Shown: positions 16,031 to 23,966 of the stretch, piece after piece
Layout: every line of letters begins with the position of its first letter
How positions within the stretch are numbered: the stretch's first letter is position 1
Source: CAVQWT01 sp963717705
GTDB lineage: Bacteria > Pseudomonadota > Gammaproteobacteria > Burkholderiales > Casimicrobiaceae
Direction of reading: 5' to 3'
DNA: 64,000 nucleotides
NCBI GenBank assembly: GCA_963717705.1
Contig: CAVQWT010000008.1
Span: 62,001 to 126,000 of the forward strand
Program-made: the position numbers and the translations under genes
The notes under the pieces: generated by a model
Databases searched by the model: none
Seen by the model: the letters and a program-made list of their open reading frames with translations, nothing else
What the model was told of the DNA's origin: nothing

Positions 16031-16546
16031 ATGACACCTCACCGCACCTCGCGCCCGCTTCCCGCGCTGGCCATCATCGCCGCCGTCGCGAGCAACGGCA
16101 CCATCGGCGACGCGAATCGCCTGCCGTGGCGACTGCCGGAGGACCTCAAGCGGTTCCGCGCGTTGACCACCGGGCACGCGGTCATCATGGGGCGCCGGAC
16201 CTGGGAGTCGATCGGCCGCGCGCTGCCCGGACGACAGAACATCGTCGTCACTCGCCAGCCCGGGTACGCGGCGGCGGGCGCGGAAGTCGCCGCGTCGCTC
16301 GAGGCGGCGCTGGCCCTGGTGACGCTGCCGGAACCGGCGTTCTGCATCGGCGGCGGCGAGCTCTACCGCGTCGCCTTGCCGCACGCGACCGCAATGCATC
16401 TCACCGAGATCCACCAGGCGGTCGGAGGCGATGCGACCTTCCCCGCGGTCGATCGGGCAGCGTGGCGCGAGACGTCGCGGATCCCGGGGGGGGCGCCGTC
16501 GGAGGACGGACTGACCTGCGATTACGTCTGCTACGCCCGCAGCTAG
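16031..16546 (+). CDS. folA: Dihydrofolate reductase
   Basis: A 171-residue enzyme that reduces dihydrofolate to tetrahydrofolate with NADPH. It shows I-A-A-V-A-S-N-G-T-I-G near the N-terminus, the substrate-site L-P-W-R-L-P-E-D-L-K-R-F segment (Asp equivalent to E. coli Asp27 is E/D in this loop), the NADPH loop V-I-M-G-R-R-T-W-E-S-I-G-R, L-P-G-R-Q-N-I-V-V-T-R, and C-I-G-G-G-E-L-Y. The start is the ATG at 16031; upstream codons exist in frame but overlap the -10 box. The stop is followed at once by a 14-bp palindrome (16546-16559, GCGTGGGCCCACGC). It pairs functionally with thyA. Confidence 0.96.
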   Translation: MTPHRTSRPLPALAIIAAVASNGTIGDANRLPWRLPEDLKRFRALTTGHAVIMGRRTWESIGRALPGRQNIVVTRQPGYAAAGAEVAASLEAALALVTLPEPAFCIGGGELYRVALPHATAMHLTEIHQAVGGDATFPAVDRAAWRETSRIPGGAPSEDGLTCDYVCYARS

Positions 16547-16635
16547 CGTGGGCCCACGCAGCGCGGCATCGGCGTGCCCGCGTCGCACGCGCCTTCGCCG
16601 AATGCCCGTCGTTTTCCATCCAGTCGTCCGCGCAT

Positions 16636-16665
16636 TTGTGCGGGTGCCGGCGTTTCCGCGATAAT
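16636..16665 (+). promoter_or_regulatory. Promoter of tRNA-Leu
   Basis: TTGTGC (16636-16641) and GATAAT (16660-16665) are 18 nt apart, and the -10 ends 31 nt before the mature tRNA. Confidence 0.5.
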
Positions 16666-16696
16666 GGCCGACTGCGCGCCCGTCCGGTGCGCGTCG

Positions 16697-16784
16697 GCCG
16701 GGATGGCGGAACTGGTAGACGCAGCGGACTCAAAATCCGCCGAGCTAATCCCTCGTGGGGGTTCGATTCCCCCTCCCGGCACCA
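16697..16784 (+). tRNA. tRNA-Leu (anticodon CAA)
   Basis: An 88-nt gene including the encoded CCA. Acceptor GCCGGGA (16697-16703) pairs with TCCCGGC (16774-16780), with discriminator A at 16781. The anticodon stem GCGGA/TCCGC encloses loop CTCAAAA with anticodon CAA at 16731-16733, which reads UUG. The long variable arm (about 16741-16757) confirms the class II leucine type. The T-arm contains GGTTCGATTCC. The transcript stands alone between folA and the fibre gene. Confidence 0.97.
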
Positions 16785-16974
16785 TGCAAAAGCCCCCCGG
16801 GAAGATCAGTGACCTGGGTTCACGTCGCGCCCGTCGACCGGATGTTCCTCGTGTCCTGGTGCCGCACGTCGACCTGAGTCTCCCTCGTGTCGTGGGCGGC
16901 ACCTATCGGCTGCCTCTGCCTGCGATCAGGTGCAGTCGCACCCGGCCACCCAGGTGACCCGCCGGTTCGCTCCC

Positions 16975-17005
16975 GGAAAAACAGAAAGCCCGGCGAACCG
17001 GGCTT
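16975..17005 (-). terminator. Intrinsic terminator of the fibre gene
   Basis: Read on the minus strand, AAGCCCGG-TTCG-CCGGGCTT (17005-16986) is followed by TCTGTTTTT. It lies 24 nt beyond the fibre gene's stop and is the strongest classical terminator of this region. Confidence 0.85.
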
Positions 17006-17029
17006 CCCGTATCGATGCCGCTGTCGAAA

Positions 17030-19647
17030 TCAGCGAGACTGCGCGAGCTTGCCCTCGGGCGACGTGCGGGCCATCAGCACCTCGACCGCCCGGCGAAGCT
17101 CGGAGATCTCCCGGTCCTGCGCGGCAATGCGGGCGTCCCGTTCGGCGATGGCGGCGTCCAGCTTCATGTTCAGACCCTGGATGGCCGCCAGCGCGACGCC
17201 GTCCGCGTCGACGGTGGTGATCCGCTTGTCGCTGTCGCCGAGGCCGAACGCGGCGCTGAAGTCCTGCGCCACCGGGCCCAGGTGCAGCGCGCCCGACGTC
17301 TCGGTCTTGTACCGCCAGGTGTAGATCGGAAGCGCGGCGACCTTGCTGAGCACGTCGCCGGGATTGGCCAGCGCAAGGTCGCGCTTGGCGGCGCGGTCGG
17401 ACAGCGAGGACCAGGTTCCGCCGCCTGCGGCGACTTGCACCCCGGCGGTCGCCGCGCCGGCGCCGCTGATCGCGGTCACGAAGTAGAAGCCCCCCGTCGC
17501 GCGCGCCGCGAACTGGTTGGCGGCGGTCGAGTTGAACTCGAAGTCGCTGGAGTCGGCCCAGACGAAGGTGCCGTCATGCACGACGGGCGTCGGGCCGGCG
17601 GTCTGCGTTTTCGCCTGACGGCCTGCCGCGAAGCTGTAGATCCCGCTTGCGGTGTTGTTGTTGCCGCCGGGGACCGTGGCCCAATAGCCGGTCGCGTGGC
17701 CCGCCCCGCCGCCGGAGACCGTGCTGCCCTGGCCTTCGGCGAGGTTGTTGATGCCGCCGCCGACCGTGCTCCAGCTGCCGCTCGCGACGCTGATATCGCC
17801 CCCGGCGATCGTGCTGCCGAAGCCGCTCGCGGTGTTGGCCAAATCCTCCTCCGATCGTCGCGAACGCCGCGCTGATTAGCATCGCCACCGTCGCCCGCAC
17901 GATTGCCATAGCCACCGCCGACGGTCCCGTAGATGTCGGTGACGACGTTCGGCCCCTCGAAGTTGTAATCCGGATCGCCGCCCGGCGTCACGCCCCCGCC
18001 GGCGATGGTCGCGCCGCGCACGCCGGCCGCCACGTTGTTGAGCGGATGCCCGCCGATCACGTTCGGGCTGATCGCATTCGGCTCGTAGCGCATCACCCGG
18101 CTGCCGTTGACGCGCAGGTCGAGTGCGTTGTCGTCGGTCGTGCCCAATACCGCCGTCGCGGCGAAGGCGTTGCCGCCCTGCACGAACGCGTTGGCGGCCC
18201 CGGTGTTGTCGGTCTGGCAGGTCACGGTCCCGTCGCTGTTGATCACGCGGATCGAGGATCCCGCCGCGCACGTGGCACTCACCCGGCGCTGAAGGTAGGT
18301 GGTGTCCGCGCTGATCGACCCGGTCGTCGTGATCGGATCGGCGGAGAGCGTGATGCCGGTGCCCTGGGAGAGGCTCGTCACCGTGCCGGTGCCGGCGTCG
18401 TCGGTCTCGCAGGTCACCGTGCCGTTGGCCGCGATGCTGCGGATGCTGCTTCCCGCGGCGCACGTCCCGCTCACCCGCGCCTGGATCTGCGCCGTATCCA
18501 CCGCGATCGTGCCGGCGCCGGTGATCGGGCCGCCGGTGAGCCCGGTGCCGGTGCCCACGCTGGTGACGGTGCCGCTACCCGCGGCCTCGCAGGTCACCGC
18601 GCCGTTGGCCGCGATGCTGCGGATGCTGCTCCCCACCGCGCACGTCCCGCTTACCCGCGCCTGGATCTGCGCCGTGTCCACCGCGATCGTCCCGGTGGCG
18701 GTGATCGGGCCGCCGGTGAGCCCGGTGCCGGTCGCCACGCTGGTGACGGTGCCGCCGGAGTTGGTGTCGAGGTCGGCCTGGCACTGCCACGCCGTGCCGC
18801 TCCACTTCGGAATCTGGTTGGCGGCGCAGGCTGTCGTGGGCAGCAACTGTGTGCTCGTCAGGTTGATCGTGCCGGTGGCGGTGATGGGACCGCCCGCGAG
18901 GCCGGCACCGGTGCCGACGCTGGTGACGGTGCCGCCGGAGTTGGTGTCGAGATCCGCCTGGCACTGCCACGCCGTGCCGCTCCATTTCGGGATCTGGTTG
19001 GCGGCGCAGGCCGTGGTGGGCAGCAGTTGCGTGCTGGCCAGGTTGATCGTGCCGGTGGCGATGATGGGACCGCCGGTCAGGCCGGCACCGGTGCCGACGC
19101 TGGTCACGGTACCGACCCCACCTGCGGTAGCGCAGGTCCAGGCGCTGCCGTTCCAGCTTGCCACCTGGCCACTCGTGCACGCCTGCGGCAGCTGGTAGCT
19201 CAGGGCCAGGTTGATCGACCCCGCGCCTGTGATCGGGTTCGGGCTCCCCTGCAGCCCGGTTCCCGCCAGCACGCTCGTCACGGTGCCGGTGGCGGTGCCG
19301 GTGTTGTCGTTGGCACAGGCCCAGATTGCCCCGTCCCACTTCATCACCTGCCCCGCCGCGCACGTGCTGGGGAAGAGGGCATCGCCCAGCCGATTCATGA
19401 ACGCGGCCATCGCCTTTCGGTTCACGAACGTGTCCGGGCAATACAGCCGGTGGTCGACGTCGATGAGGGAACAGCCCAGCGTGATGTTCTTCTGCGCCAT
19501 CCAGGTGATGTTGCTGCAGAACGGGTCGCTCGCGGCGACGTCGTCGAACACCCAGGGCGACACACCGGGACAGAACGGCTGTGCCAGGGCGGGATTGCAG
19601 AAGGCGGCCAGAACGAATAGTGCTGCGGCCAGCAACGGCTTGCGCAT
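17030..19647 (-). pseudogene. SLH-domain / repeat / peptidase S74 surface fibre, split by two frameshifts
   Basis: About 870 codons if joined. The N-terminus has a signal peptide ending A-L-A, then an S-layer-homology-like segment (V-F-D-D-V-A-A-S-D-P-F-C, I-T-L-G-C, F-V-N-R-K-A-M-A-A-F-M-N-R). It is followed by about six 60-residue repeats, each with G-T-V-T-S-V-G-T-G-x-G-L-T-G-G-P-I-T-A-T-G-T-I and a Cys pair. A YadA/Hep_Hag-like head (A-T-I-A-G-G-G, T-V-G-G-G-Y-G-N) comes next. The C-terminus is a peptidase S74/endosialidase-chaperone domain (S-D-R-A-A-K-R-D, H-L-G-P-V-A-Q-D-F) and a coiled coil, which normally trimerises tail fibres. The frame shifts near 17870-17872 and again near 17840-17844. 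The 2618-nt length is 2 nt over a multiple of three, as two 1-nt insertions predict. This is either a decayed gene or sequence error. Confidence 0.8.
18329..19265 (-). repeat. 180-bp tandem repeats inside the fibre gene
   Basis: The block ending in GTGATCGGGCCGCCGGTGAG recurs at 18521, 18701, 18881 and 19061, exactly 180 nt apart (60 codons). Degenerate flanking copies occur near 18329 (192-nt step) and 19205 (about 168-nt step). Two sub-types alternate: one with an A-Q-I-Q-A-R-V-S-G-T-C segment, the other with an S-T-Q-L-L-P-T-T-A-C segment. Confidence 0.85.
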
Positions 19648-20105
19648 TTGTTACCCCTCGTCAAGTCAAGTGAAGTCGGACCGGCGATCTTACCCGCCGC
19701 CGTGCGGCCCGTCTTGCCGTATGTCGGAACGGACGCGTCGCCCTCCTTCGACGGGGAGGCGGGATCAAAGCTCCGGCGATGGCGAGCGCAGCACAGCAAC
19801 TGCAAACTGCGCCCACCGGATGACCGCTACGCAAAGATACCCCATTCCTGCAACGCGCGCAGCGCACTTCCCGCCCCTGGAAGCCGCATGTCGGCCGCCG
19901 TGACATAATTGCTCGCGACTGCTCGAGACGTCGCCCGATTCGCGGCCGCGACGCTCGCTGGGAGCGTGGCTTCCATTCCGGCATGGGCCGTGGCGGTGAA
20001 TCGACGAAGGCGGCGGCGACGGGTGTGGCCGGCACCGTGTCGCCGCTCCTTCCGCAGGCCCGCGTCCCGACCCGTCCGTGGCCTACAACCCGCCCGCGTG
20101 CCCCG
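19648..20105. other. Intergenic region, fibre gene / queA
   Basis: A 458-nt divergent gap. A CATAAT (19904-19909) could be a -10 for queA, which would give a leader near 190 nt. I see no convincing small gene; the in-frame codons upstream of queA do not resemble the family. The fibre promoter should be at the left end but lacks a clear box. Confidence 0.4.
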
Positions 20106-21134
20106 TTGACCCCCCGCGACTTCGAATTCGACCTGCCGCCCGAGCTCGTCGCCCAGGCACCGTCCGCCGAACGCACCGGCAGTCGCCTGCTGCACGTCGA
20201 CGGGGGCCTCCGCCGCGACCTCGCGTTCACCGACCTGCCTTCGCTGGTGCGGGCCGGCGACCTCATGGTGTTCAACGACACCCGCGTGATCAAGTCGCGC
20301 GTGGCGGCGACCAAGTCCACCGGCGGCCAGGTCGAGCTCCTGCTCGAACGCGTGACCGGCGCCGACACCGCGCTGTTCCAGCTGCGGGCAAGCCACCCGC
20401 CGAGAGTCGGCGGCCGGCTGCGGCTCCGCGGGGGCGTCGAAGCCGAGGTGATCGGGCGCGCGGATCGATTCTTCCACCTTCGCCTCGACGCGCCGTCGGT
20501 GACGGACTGGCTCGAAGCGCACGGCGAGGTGCCGCTGCCGCCGTACATCGCGCGGCCGGCGACGGAGGTCGACGCGGTCCGCTATCAGACGGTGTACGCG
20601 CACAACCCGGGCGCCGTCGCGGCGCCGACCGCGGGGCTGCATTTCGATTCGCCGATGCTCGAGCGGCTGCGCGCGGGTGGGGTCGACCTGGCGTGGCTCA
20701 CGCTGCACGTCGGCGCCGGCACCTTCCTGCCGGTGCAGGTCGAGGATCTCGCGCAGCACCGGATGCACCGCGAGCGCTTCCATCTGCCGGCCGCGACGGT
20801 CGACGCCATCCGCGTGGCGCGAGCGCGCGGCGGCCGCGTGCTCGCGGTAGGCACCACCAGCCTGCGCGCACTCGAAGCCGCCGCCGCCGGCGGCGAGCTT
20901 GCGGCCGGAGAGGGCGAGACCGAGCTATTCATCACGCCGGGTTACCGGTTCCGCATCGTCGACCGCCTGCTGACGAACTTCCACCTGCCCCGGTCGACGC
21001 TGCTGATGCTGGTGAGCGCCTTCGCCGGGGTCGAGACGATGCGCGCGGCGTACGCGCACGCCATCCGCGAGCGATACCGCTTCTTCAGCTACGGCGACGC
21101 GACGCTGCTGGAACCTGCTCCCGGACCCCACTGA
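20106..21134 (+). CDS. queA: S-adenosylmethionine:tRNA ribosyltransferase-isomerase
   Basis: A 342-residue enzyme of queuosine synthesis that transfers and isomerises the ribosyl part of SAM onto preQ1 at position 34 of tRNA. The family begins near T-P-R-D-F-E-F-D-L-P; the best start is therefore TTG at 20106, although a longer in-frame ATG at 19983 exists. Motifs seen are V-F-N-D-T-R-V-I-K-S-R, P-L-P-P-Y-I-A-R, Q-T-V-Y-A-H-N-P-G-A-V-A-A-P-T-A-G-L-H-F, L-H-V-G-A-G-T-F-L-P-V, and T-N-F-H-L-P-R-S-T-L. Compared with the usual Y-A-K-x-x-G-A-V-A-A-P-T-A-G-L-H-F, the Lys is His-Asn. tgt, which acts one step earlier on the tRNA, follows after an inserted gene. Confidence 0.96.
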   Translation: MTPRDFEFDLPPELVAQAPSAERTGSRLLHVDGGLRRDLAFTDLPSLVRAGDLMVFNDTRVIKSRVAATKSTGGQVELLLERVTGADTALFQLRASHPPRVGGRLRLRGGVEAEVIGRADRFFHLRLDAPSVTDWLEAHGEVPLPPYIARPATEVDAVRYQTVYAHNPGAVAAPTAGLHFDSPMLERLRAGGVDLAWLTLHVGAGTFLPVQVEDLAQHRMHRERFHLPAATVDAIRVARARGGRVLAVGTTSLRALEAAAAGGELAAGEGETELFITPGYRFRIVDRLLTNFHLPRSTLLMLVSAFAGVETMRAAYAHAIRERYRFFSYGDATLLEPAPGPH

Positions 21135-21149
21135 CGCCGAAAGAAGACG

Positions 21150-21186
21150 CCCCGGAGCGTCGCCGTTCGGCGACAAATCGGGGTTT
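21150..21186 (+). terminator. Nested hairpin after queA
   Basis: GTCGCCG-TT-CGGCGAC (21159-21174) sits inside an outer CCCCG/CGGGG pair (21150-21154 and 21179-21183), followed by TTT. It lies 15 nt after the queA stop, so queA may be terminated or attenuated before the next gene. Confidence 0.5.
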
Positions 21187-21354
21187 CCGGCGCGAAGTGC
21201 AACATTTCCCGCTTTTCCAGGCAAATCCGGTCGCAGTTTGCTTGGCAGCGTCGGCGTGAACCGCTACCCTGTGAATCGACTGCAATCCTGGCGGAAAACG
21301 CGGCGGCGATGGCGCCCTGCCGATTCCCCGCATTTCCACGGGCATTTCCATACA

Positions 21355-22230
21355 ATGACCAATCTTCGCCGCACTGCAACAGCCCTGGCCGCGCTCCTGC
21401 TCGGGGCCATGGTGCTCGCCGGTCCGGCCCAGGCGGCGCGCATCGGCGTGCTGTCGAACAAGCTGGCGACCGAGACCGCCGCCGACTTCAGCGCCAAGGT
21501 TTCCGGCCACACGTTCACCGGCGTGGACCTGTCGCTCAGCGTGCCGACGGTCGCCTCGCTGACCGCCGCTTACGACGCGATCCTGCTGTTCGAGGACTCG
21601 ACGTTCGCCAACTCGCCGATCGTCGGCGCCAACGTCGCCGCGTTCGCGCAGACCGGGCGCGCGGTCATCCTGGGCACGTTCTACGAGCAGGACCGCAGCG
21701 ACGCGCTGGTCGCCAATTCGCCGCACGGCTGGGGCGCGCTGGAAACGCTGGACCCCAACACCACCGACGGCGTCGGCACGCCGTCCGTTCCCCGCTCGCT
21801 CGACATCGCGACGCTCATGCCCCATCCGCTGACGGCAGGCCTCACGGCGCTGACGTCGGCGCGGTTCGCGGGCGGCAACCAGGCCAAGCCGGGCACCAGC
21901 GTCGTCGCGCGCTGGGCGCAGCCCAACGCCCGCGGCCAGGTCGATCCGGCGATCGCTTTTCGCGTGACCGGCGCGGCCTGCGTCATCCACGTCGCGATCG
22001 CACCGCACTACTCGGTGATCCCCGGTGCCGCCGGCGAGGTCGGCGGGGACTTCTATCGCGCCTGGCGCAATGCGTTCGACTTCGGGGCCGGCGGCTGCGT
22101 CTACAACGGCGGCACCGTCCCGCCCGATCCGAACATCATCCCCACGCTTTCCGGCACCATGCTGGCGCTGACCGCGCTGCTGCTCGCCGGCATCGCCGCG
22201 GCCTCGCGCCGACGCCGCGCGCGTCGCTGA
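21355..22230 (+). CDS. IPTL-CTERM surface protein with amidotransferase-like core
   Basis: A 291-residue exported protein. An N-terminal signal peptide (about residues 1-27, ending A-Q-A-A) precedes a globular domain of beta-alpha rhythm (residues 28-250). Stretches such as Y-D-A-I-L-L-F-E-D-S and G-R-A-V-I-L-G-T-F-Y-E resemble the class I glutamine-amidotransferase-like fold found in ThuA-type proteins; that fold call is inference. The C-terminus is a clear IPTL-CTERM sorting signal: I-I-P-T-L-S-G-T, a hydrophobic helix, then R-R-R-R-A-R-R. Such proteins are processed by an exosortase/rhombosortase-like system, which is not encoded here. The ATG at 21355 places the signal peptide correctly. 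It interrupts the queA-tgt pair. Confidence 0.85.
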   Translation: MTNLRRTATALAALLLGAMVLAGPAQAARIGVLSNKLATETAADFSAKVSGHTFTGVDLSLSVPTVASLTAAYDAILLFEDSTFANSPIVGANVAAFAQTGRAVILGTFYEQDRSDALVANSPHGWGALETLDPNTTDGVGTPSVPRSLDIATLMPHPLTAGLTALTSARFAGGNQAKPGTSVVARWAQPNARGQVDPAIAFRVTGAACVIHVAIAPHYSVIPGAAGEVGGDFYRAWRNAFDFGAGGCVYNGGTVPPDPNIIPTLSGTMLALTALLLAGIAAASRRRRARR

Positions 22231-22268
22231 ACGCCCCGCGCGGGCCTTCGGCGCGAACCGACTTCGCC

Positions 22269-23387
22269 ATGTCGTTCGACGTGCTCGCCACCGCGGGCCG
22301 CGCCCGGCGCGGCCGCCTGGCGCTCGCCCACGGCGTGGTCGAGACCCCCGTGTTCATGCCGGTGGGCACCTACGGCACCGTCAAGGCCATGTCGCCGGAC
22401 GAGCTCGAGACGCTCGGGGCGCGGATCGTCCTCGGCAATACGTTCCACCTGTGGCTGCGGCCGGGTCTCGAGGTCATCGCGGCCCACGGGGGCCTGCACC
22501 GCTTCATGAACTGGCACCGGCCGATCCTGACCGACTCCGGCGGCTTCCAGGTCTGGAGCCTCGGCCCGCTGCGCAAGGTCCGCGAGGAAGGCGTGACCTT
22601 CGCCTCGCCGGTCAACGGCGACAAGCTGCTGCTGACGCCGGAAATCTCGATGCAGGTCCAGCGGACGCTGGACGCCGACGTGGTGATGGTGTTCGACGAG
22701 TGCACCCCGTATCCGGCGACGCACGAGGACGCGGCGGCATCGATGGAACTGTCGTTGCGCTGGGCGGCCCGGTCGCGGATGGAATTCGACCGGCTGTCCA
22801 ACCCCAACGCGCTGTTCGGCATCGTCCAGGGGGGGATGCACGAGGACCTGCGCGAAGCGTCGCTGGCCGGCCTCGTGGACATCGGCTTCGACGGCTACGC
22901 GATCGGCGGGCTGTCGGTGGGCGAGCCGAAGCCCGAGATGCTGCGCATCCTCGAGCACACGGCGCCGCGACTGCCGGCCGACCGGCCGCGCTACCTGATG
23001 GGCGTCGGCACGCCGGAGGACATCGTCGCCGGCGTCGCCGCCGGAATCGACATGTTCGACTGCGTGCTGCCGACGCGCAACGCGCGCAACGGCTGGCTGT
23101 TCACGCGCTGGGGCGACGTCAAGATCCGCAACGCGAAGCACCGCGCCGACACCCGGCCGCTCGACGCCGACTGCGCCTGCCACACCTGCCGCGGCTTCAC
23201 CCGCGGCTACCTGCACCACCTGCAGCGGGTCAACGAAATCCTCGGCGCGCGGCTCGCCACCATTCACAACCTGCACTACTACCAGTGGCTCACCGCAGGG
23301 CTGCGCGAGGCGATCGAGACGGGGCGATTCGAGGCGTTCGTTGCCGCCTTCCGTGCCGACCGGGCGCGCGGCGACGGCGACGCCTGA
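22269..23387 (+). CDS. tgt: tRNA-guanine transglycosylase
   Basis: A 372-residue enzyme exchanging guanine-34 for preQ1 in tRNAs with GUN anticodons. Motifs seen are T-P-V-F-M-P-V-G-T-Y-G-T-V-K (residues about 27-40), L-G-N-T-F-H-L-W-L-R-P-G, the active-site D-S-G-G-F-Q-V-W-S-L, V-M-V-F-D-E-C, G-I-V-Q-G-G, G-G-L-S-V-G-E, D-M-F-D-C-V-L-P-T-R-N-A-R-N-G, and the zinc site C-A-C-x-x-C followed by a His in the helix. Everything required for catalysis is present. The gene starts 38 nt after the IPTL-CTERM gene. Confidence 0.98.
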   Translation: MSFDVLATAGRARRGRLALAHGVVETPVFMPVGTYGTVKAMSPDELETLGARIVLGNTFHLWLRPGLEVIAAHGGLHRFMNWHRPILTDSGGFQVWSLGPLRKVREEGVTFASPVNGDKLLLTPEISMQVQRTLDADVVMVFDECTPYPATHEDAAASMELSLRWAARSRMEFDRLSNPNALFGIVQGGMHEDLREASLAGLVDIGFDGYAIGGLSVGEPKPEMLRILEHTAPRLPADRPRYLMGVGTPEDIVAGVAAGIDMFDCVLPTRNARNGWLFTRWGDVKIRNAKHRADTRPLDADCACHTCRGFTRGYLHHLQRVNEILGARLATIHNLHYYQWLTAGLREAIETGRFEAFVAAFRADRARGDGDA

Positions 23388-23536
23388 ACCGCGGCCGGCC
23401 GCCGTCGGTTCCGGGCAGGACAGCCGGGGGACGGACCCTGGCGCCATGGTAGAATGGCCAGTTTTCCGCGCACCCCGCCGCCCCTGCCATCCGCGGCGCC
23501 GGACCGCGCGGAGCACCCAACCGCCGGAGGATTACC

Positions 23537-23881
23537 GTGAGCTTCCATTTCATCGAACTCGCCGTCGCGCCCGCGTTCGCGCAGACCGCCGGCCCGAGCG
23601 GTGGCGACCTCATGACGTCGCTGCTGCCGATGATCGCCATCTTCGTCGTCTTCTATTTCCTGCTCATCCGTCCGCAGCAGAAGAAGGCGAAGGAGCACAA
23701 GGCGCTGCTCGAGGCGCTGCAGAAGGGCGACGAGATCATCACCGCCGGCGGCATTGTCGGCAAGGTCGCCAGGCTGACCGACCAGTACGTCGCGATCGAG
23801 GTCGCGCCGGGGGTCGAGATGAGCGTGCAGCGCGCCGCGGTGACGCAGCTCCTGCCGAAGGGCACGATCAAGGCGCTCTGA
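23537..23881 (+). CDS. yajC: Sec translocase accessory subunit YajC
   Basis: A 114-residue single-span membrane protein that joins SecDF. The start is GTG at 23537, set by GGAGG at 23526-23530. A non-cleaved hydrophobic segment at about residues 29-52 (L-L-P-M-I-A-I-F-V-V-F-Y-F-L-L-I-R-P-Q-Q-K) is followed by the conserved cytoplasmic part K-G-D-E-I-I-T-A-G-G-I-V-G-K-V. A TAGAAT (about 23451-23456) could be its own -10. secD follows after an 85-nt gap carrying GC hairpins. Confidence 0.96.
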   Translation: MSFHFIELAVAPAFAQTAGPSGGDLMTSLLPMIAIFVVFYFLLIRPQQKKAKEHKALLEALQKGDEIITAGGIVGKVARLTDQYVAIEVAPGVEMSVQRAAVTQLLPKGTIKAL

Positions 23882-23890
23882 CGCCACGCA

Positions 23891-23942
23891 CGGCCGGCCA
23901 CCCGCCGGCCGTCCCTCGTCCGGCACGGCCACCCGCCGGCCG
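23891..23942 (+). repeat. Direct repeat with hairpin between yajC and secD
   Basis: GGCCACCCGCCGGCCG occurs at 23896-23911 and again at 23927-23942 (31-nt step). The first copy, with preceding bases, folds into an 8-bp stem (23891-23898 with 23904-23911) over a 5-nt loop. It could be a partial terminator or RNA processing site between yajC and secD. Confidence 0.45.
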
Positions 23943-23966
23943 CGCGCCCCAACGTAACTTCGCTCC

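Noticed and set aside
16697..17029. tRNA-Leu next to the fibre gene as a possible integration site
   Set aside because: I found no second copy of the tRNA 3' end and no integrase in the window.
18329..19265. Regularly spaced repeats that could be taken for a CRISPR array
   Set aside because: The period is 180 nt with no short unique spacers, and the repeats lie in frame inside a protein gene.
19983..20105. In-frame N-terminal extension of queA
   Set aside because: The 41 extra residues do not match the family and have no ribosome site; the family starts at the TTG at 20106.
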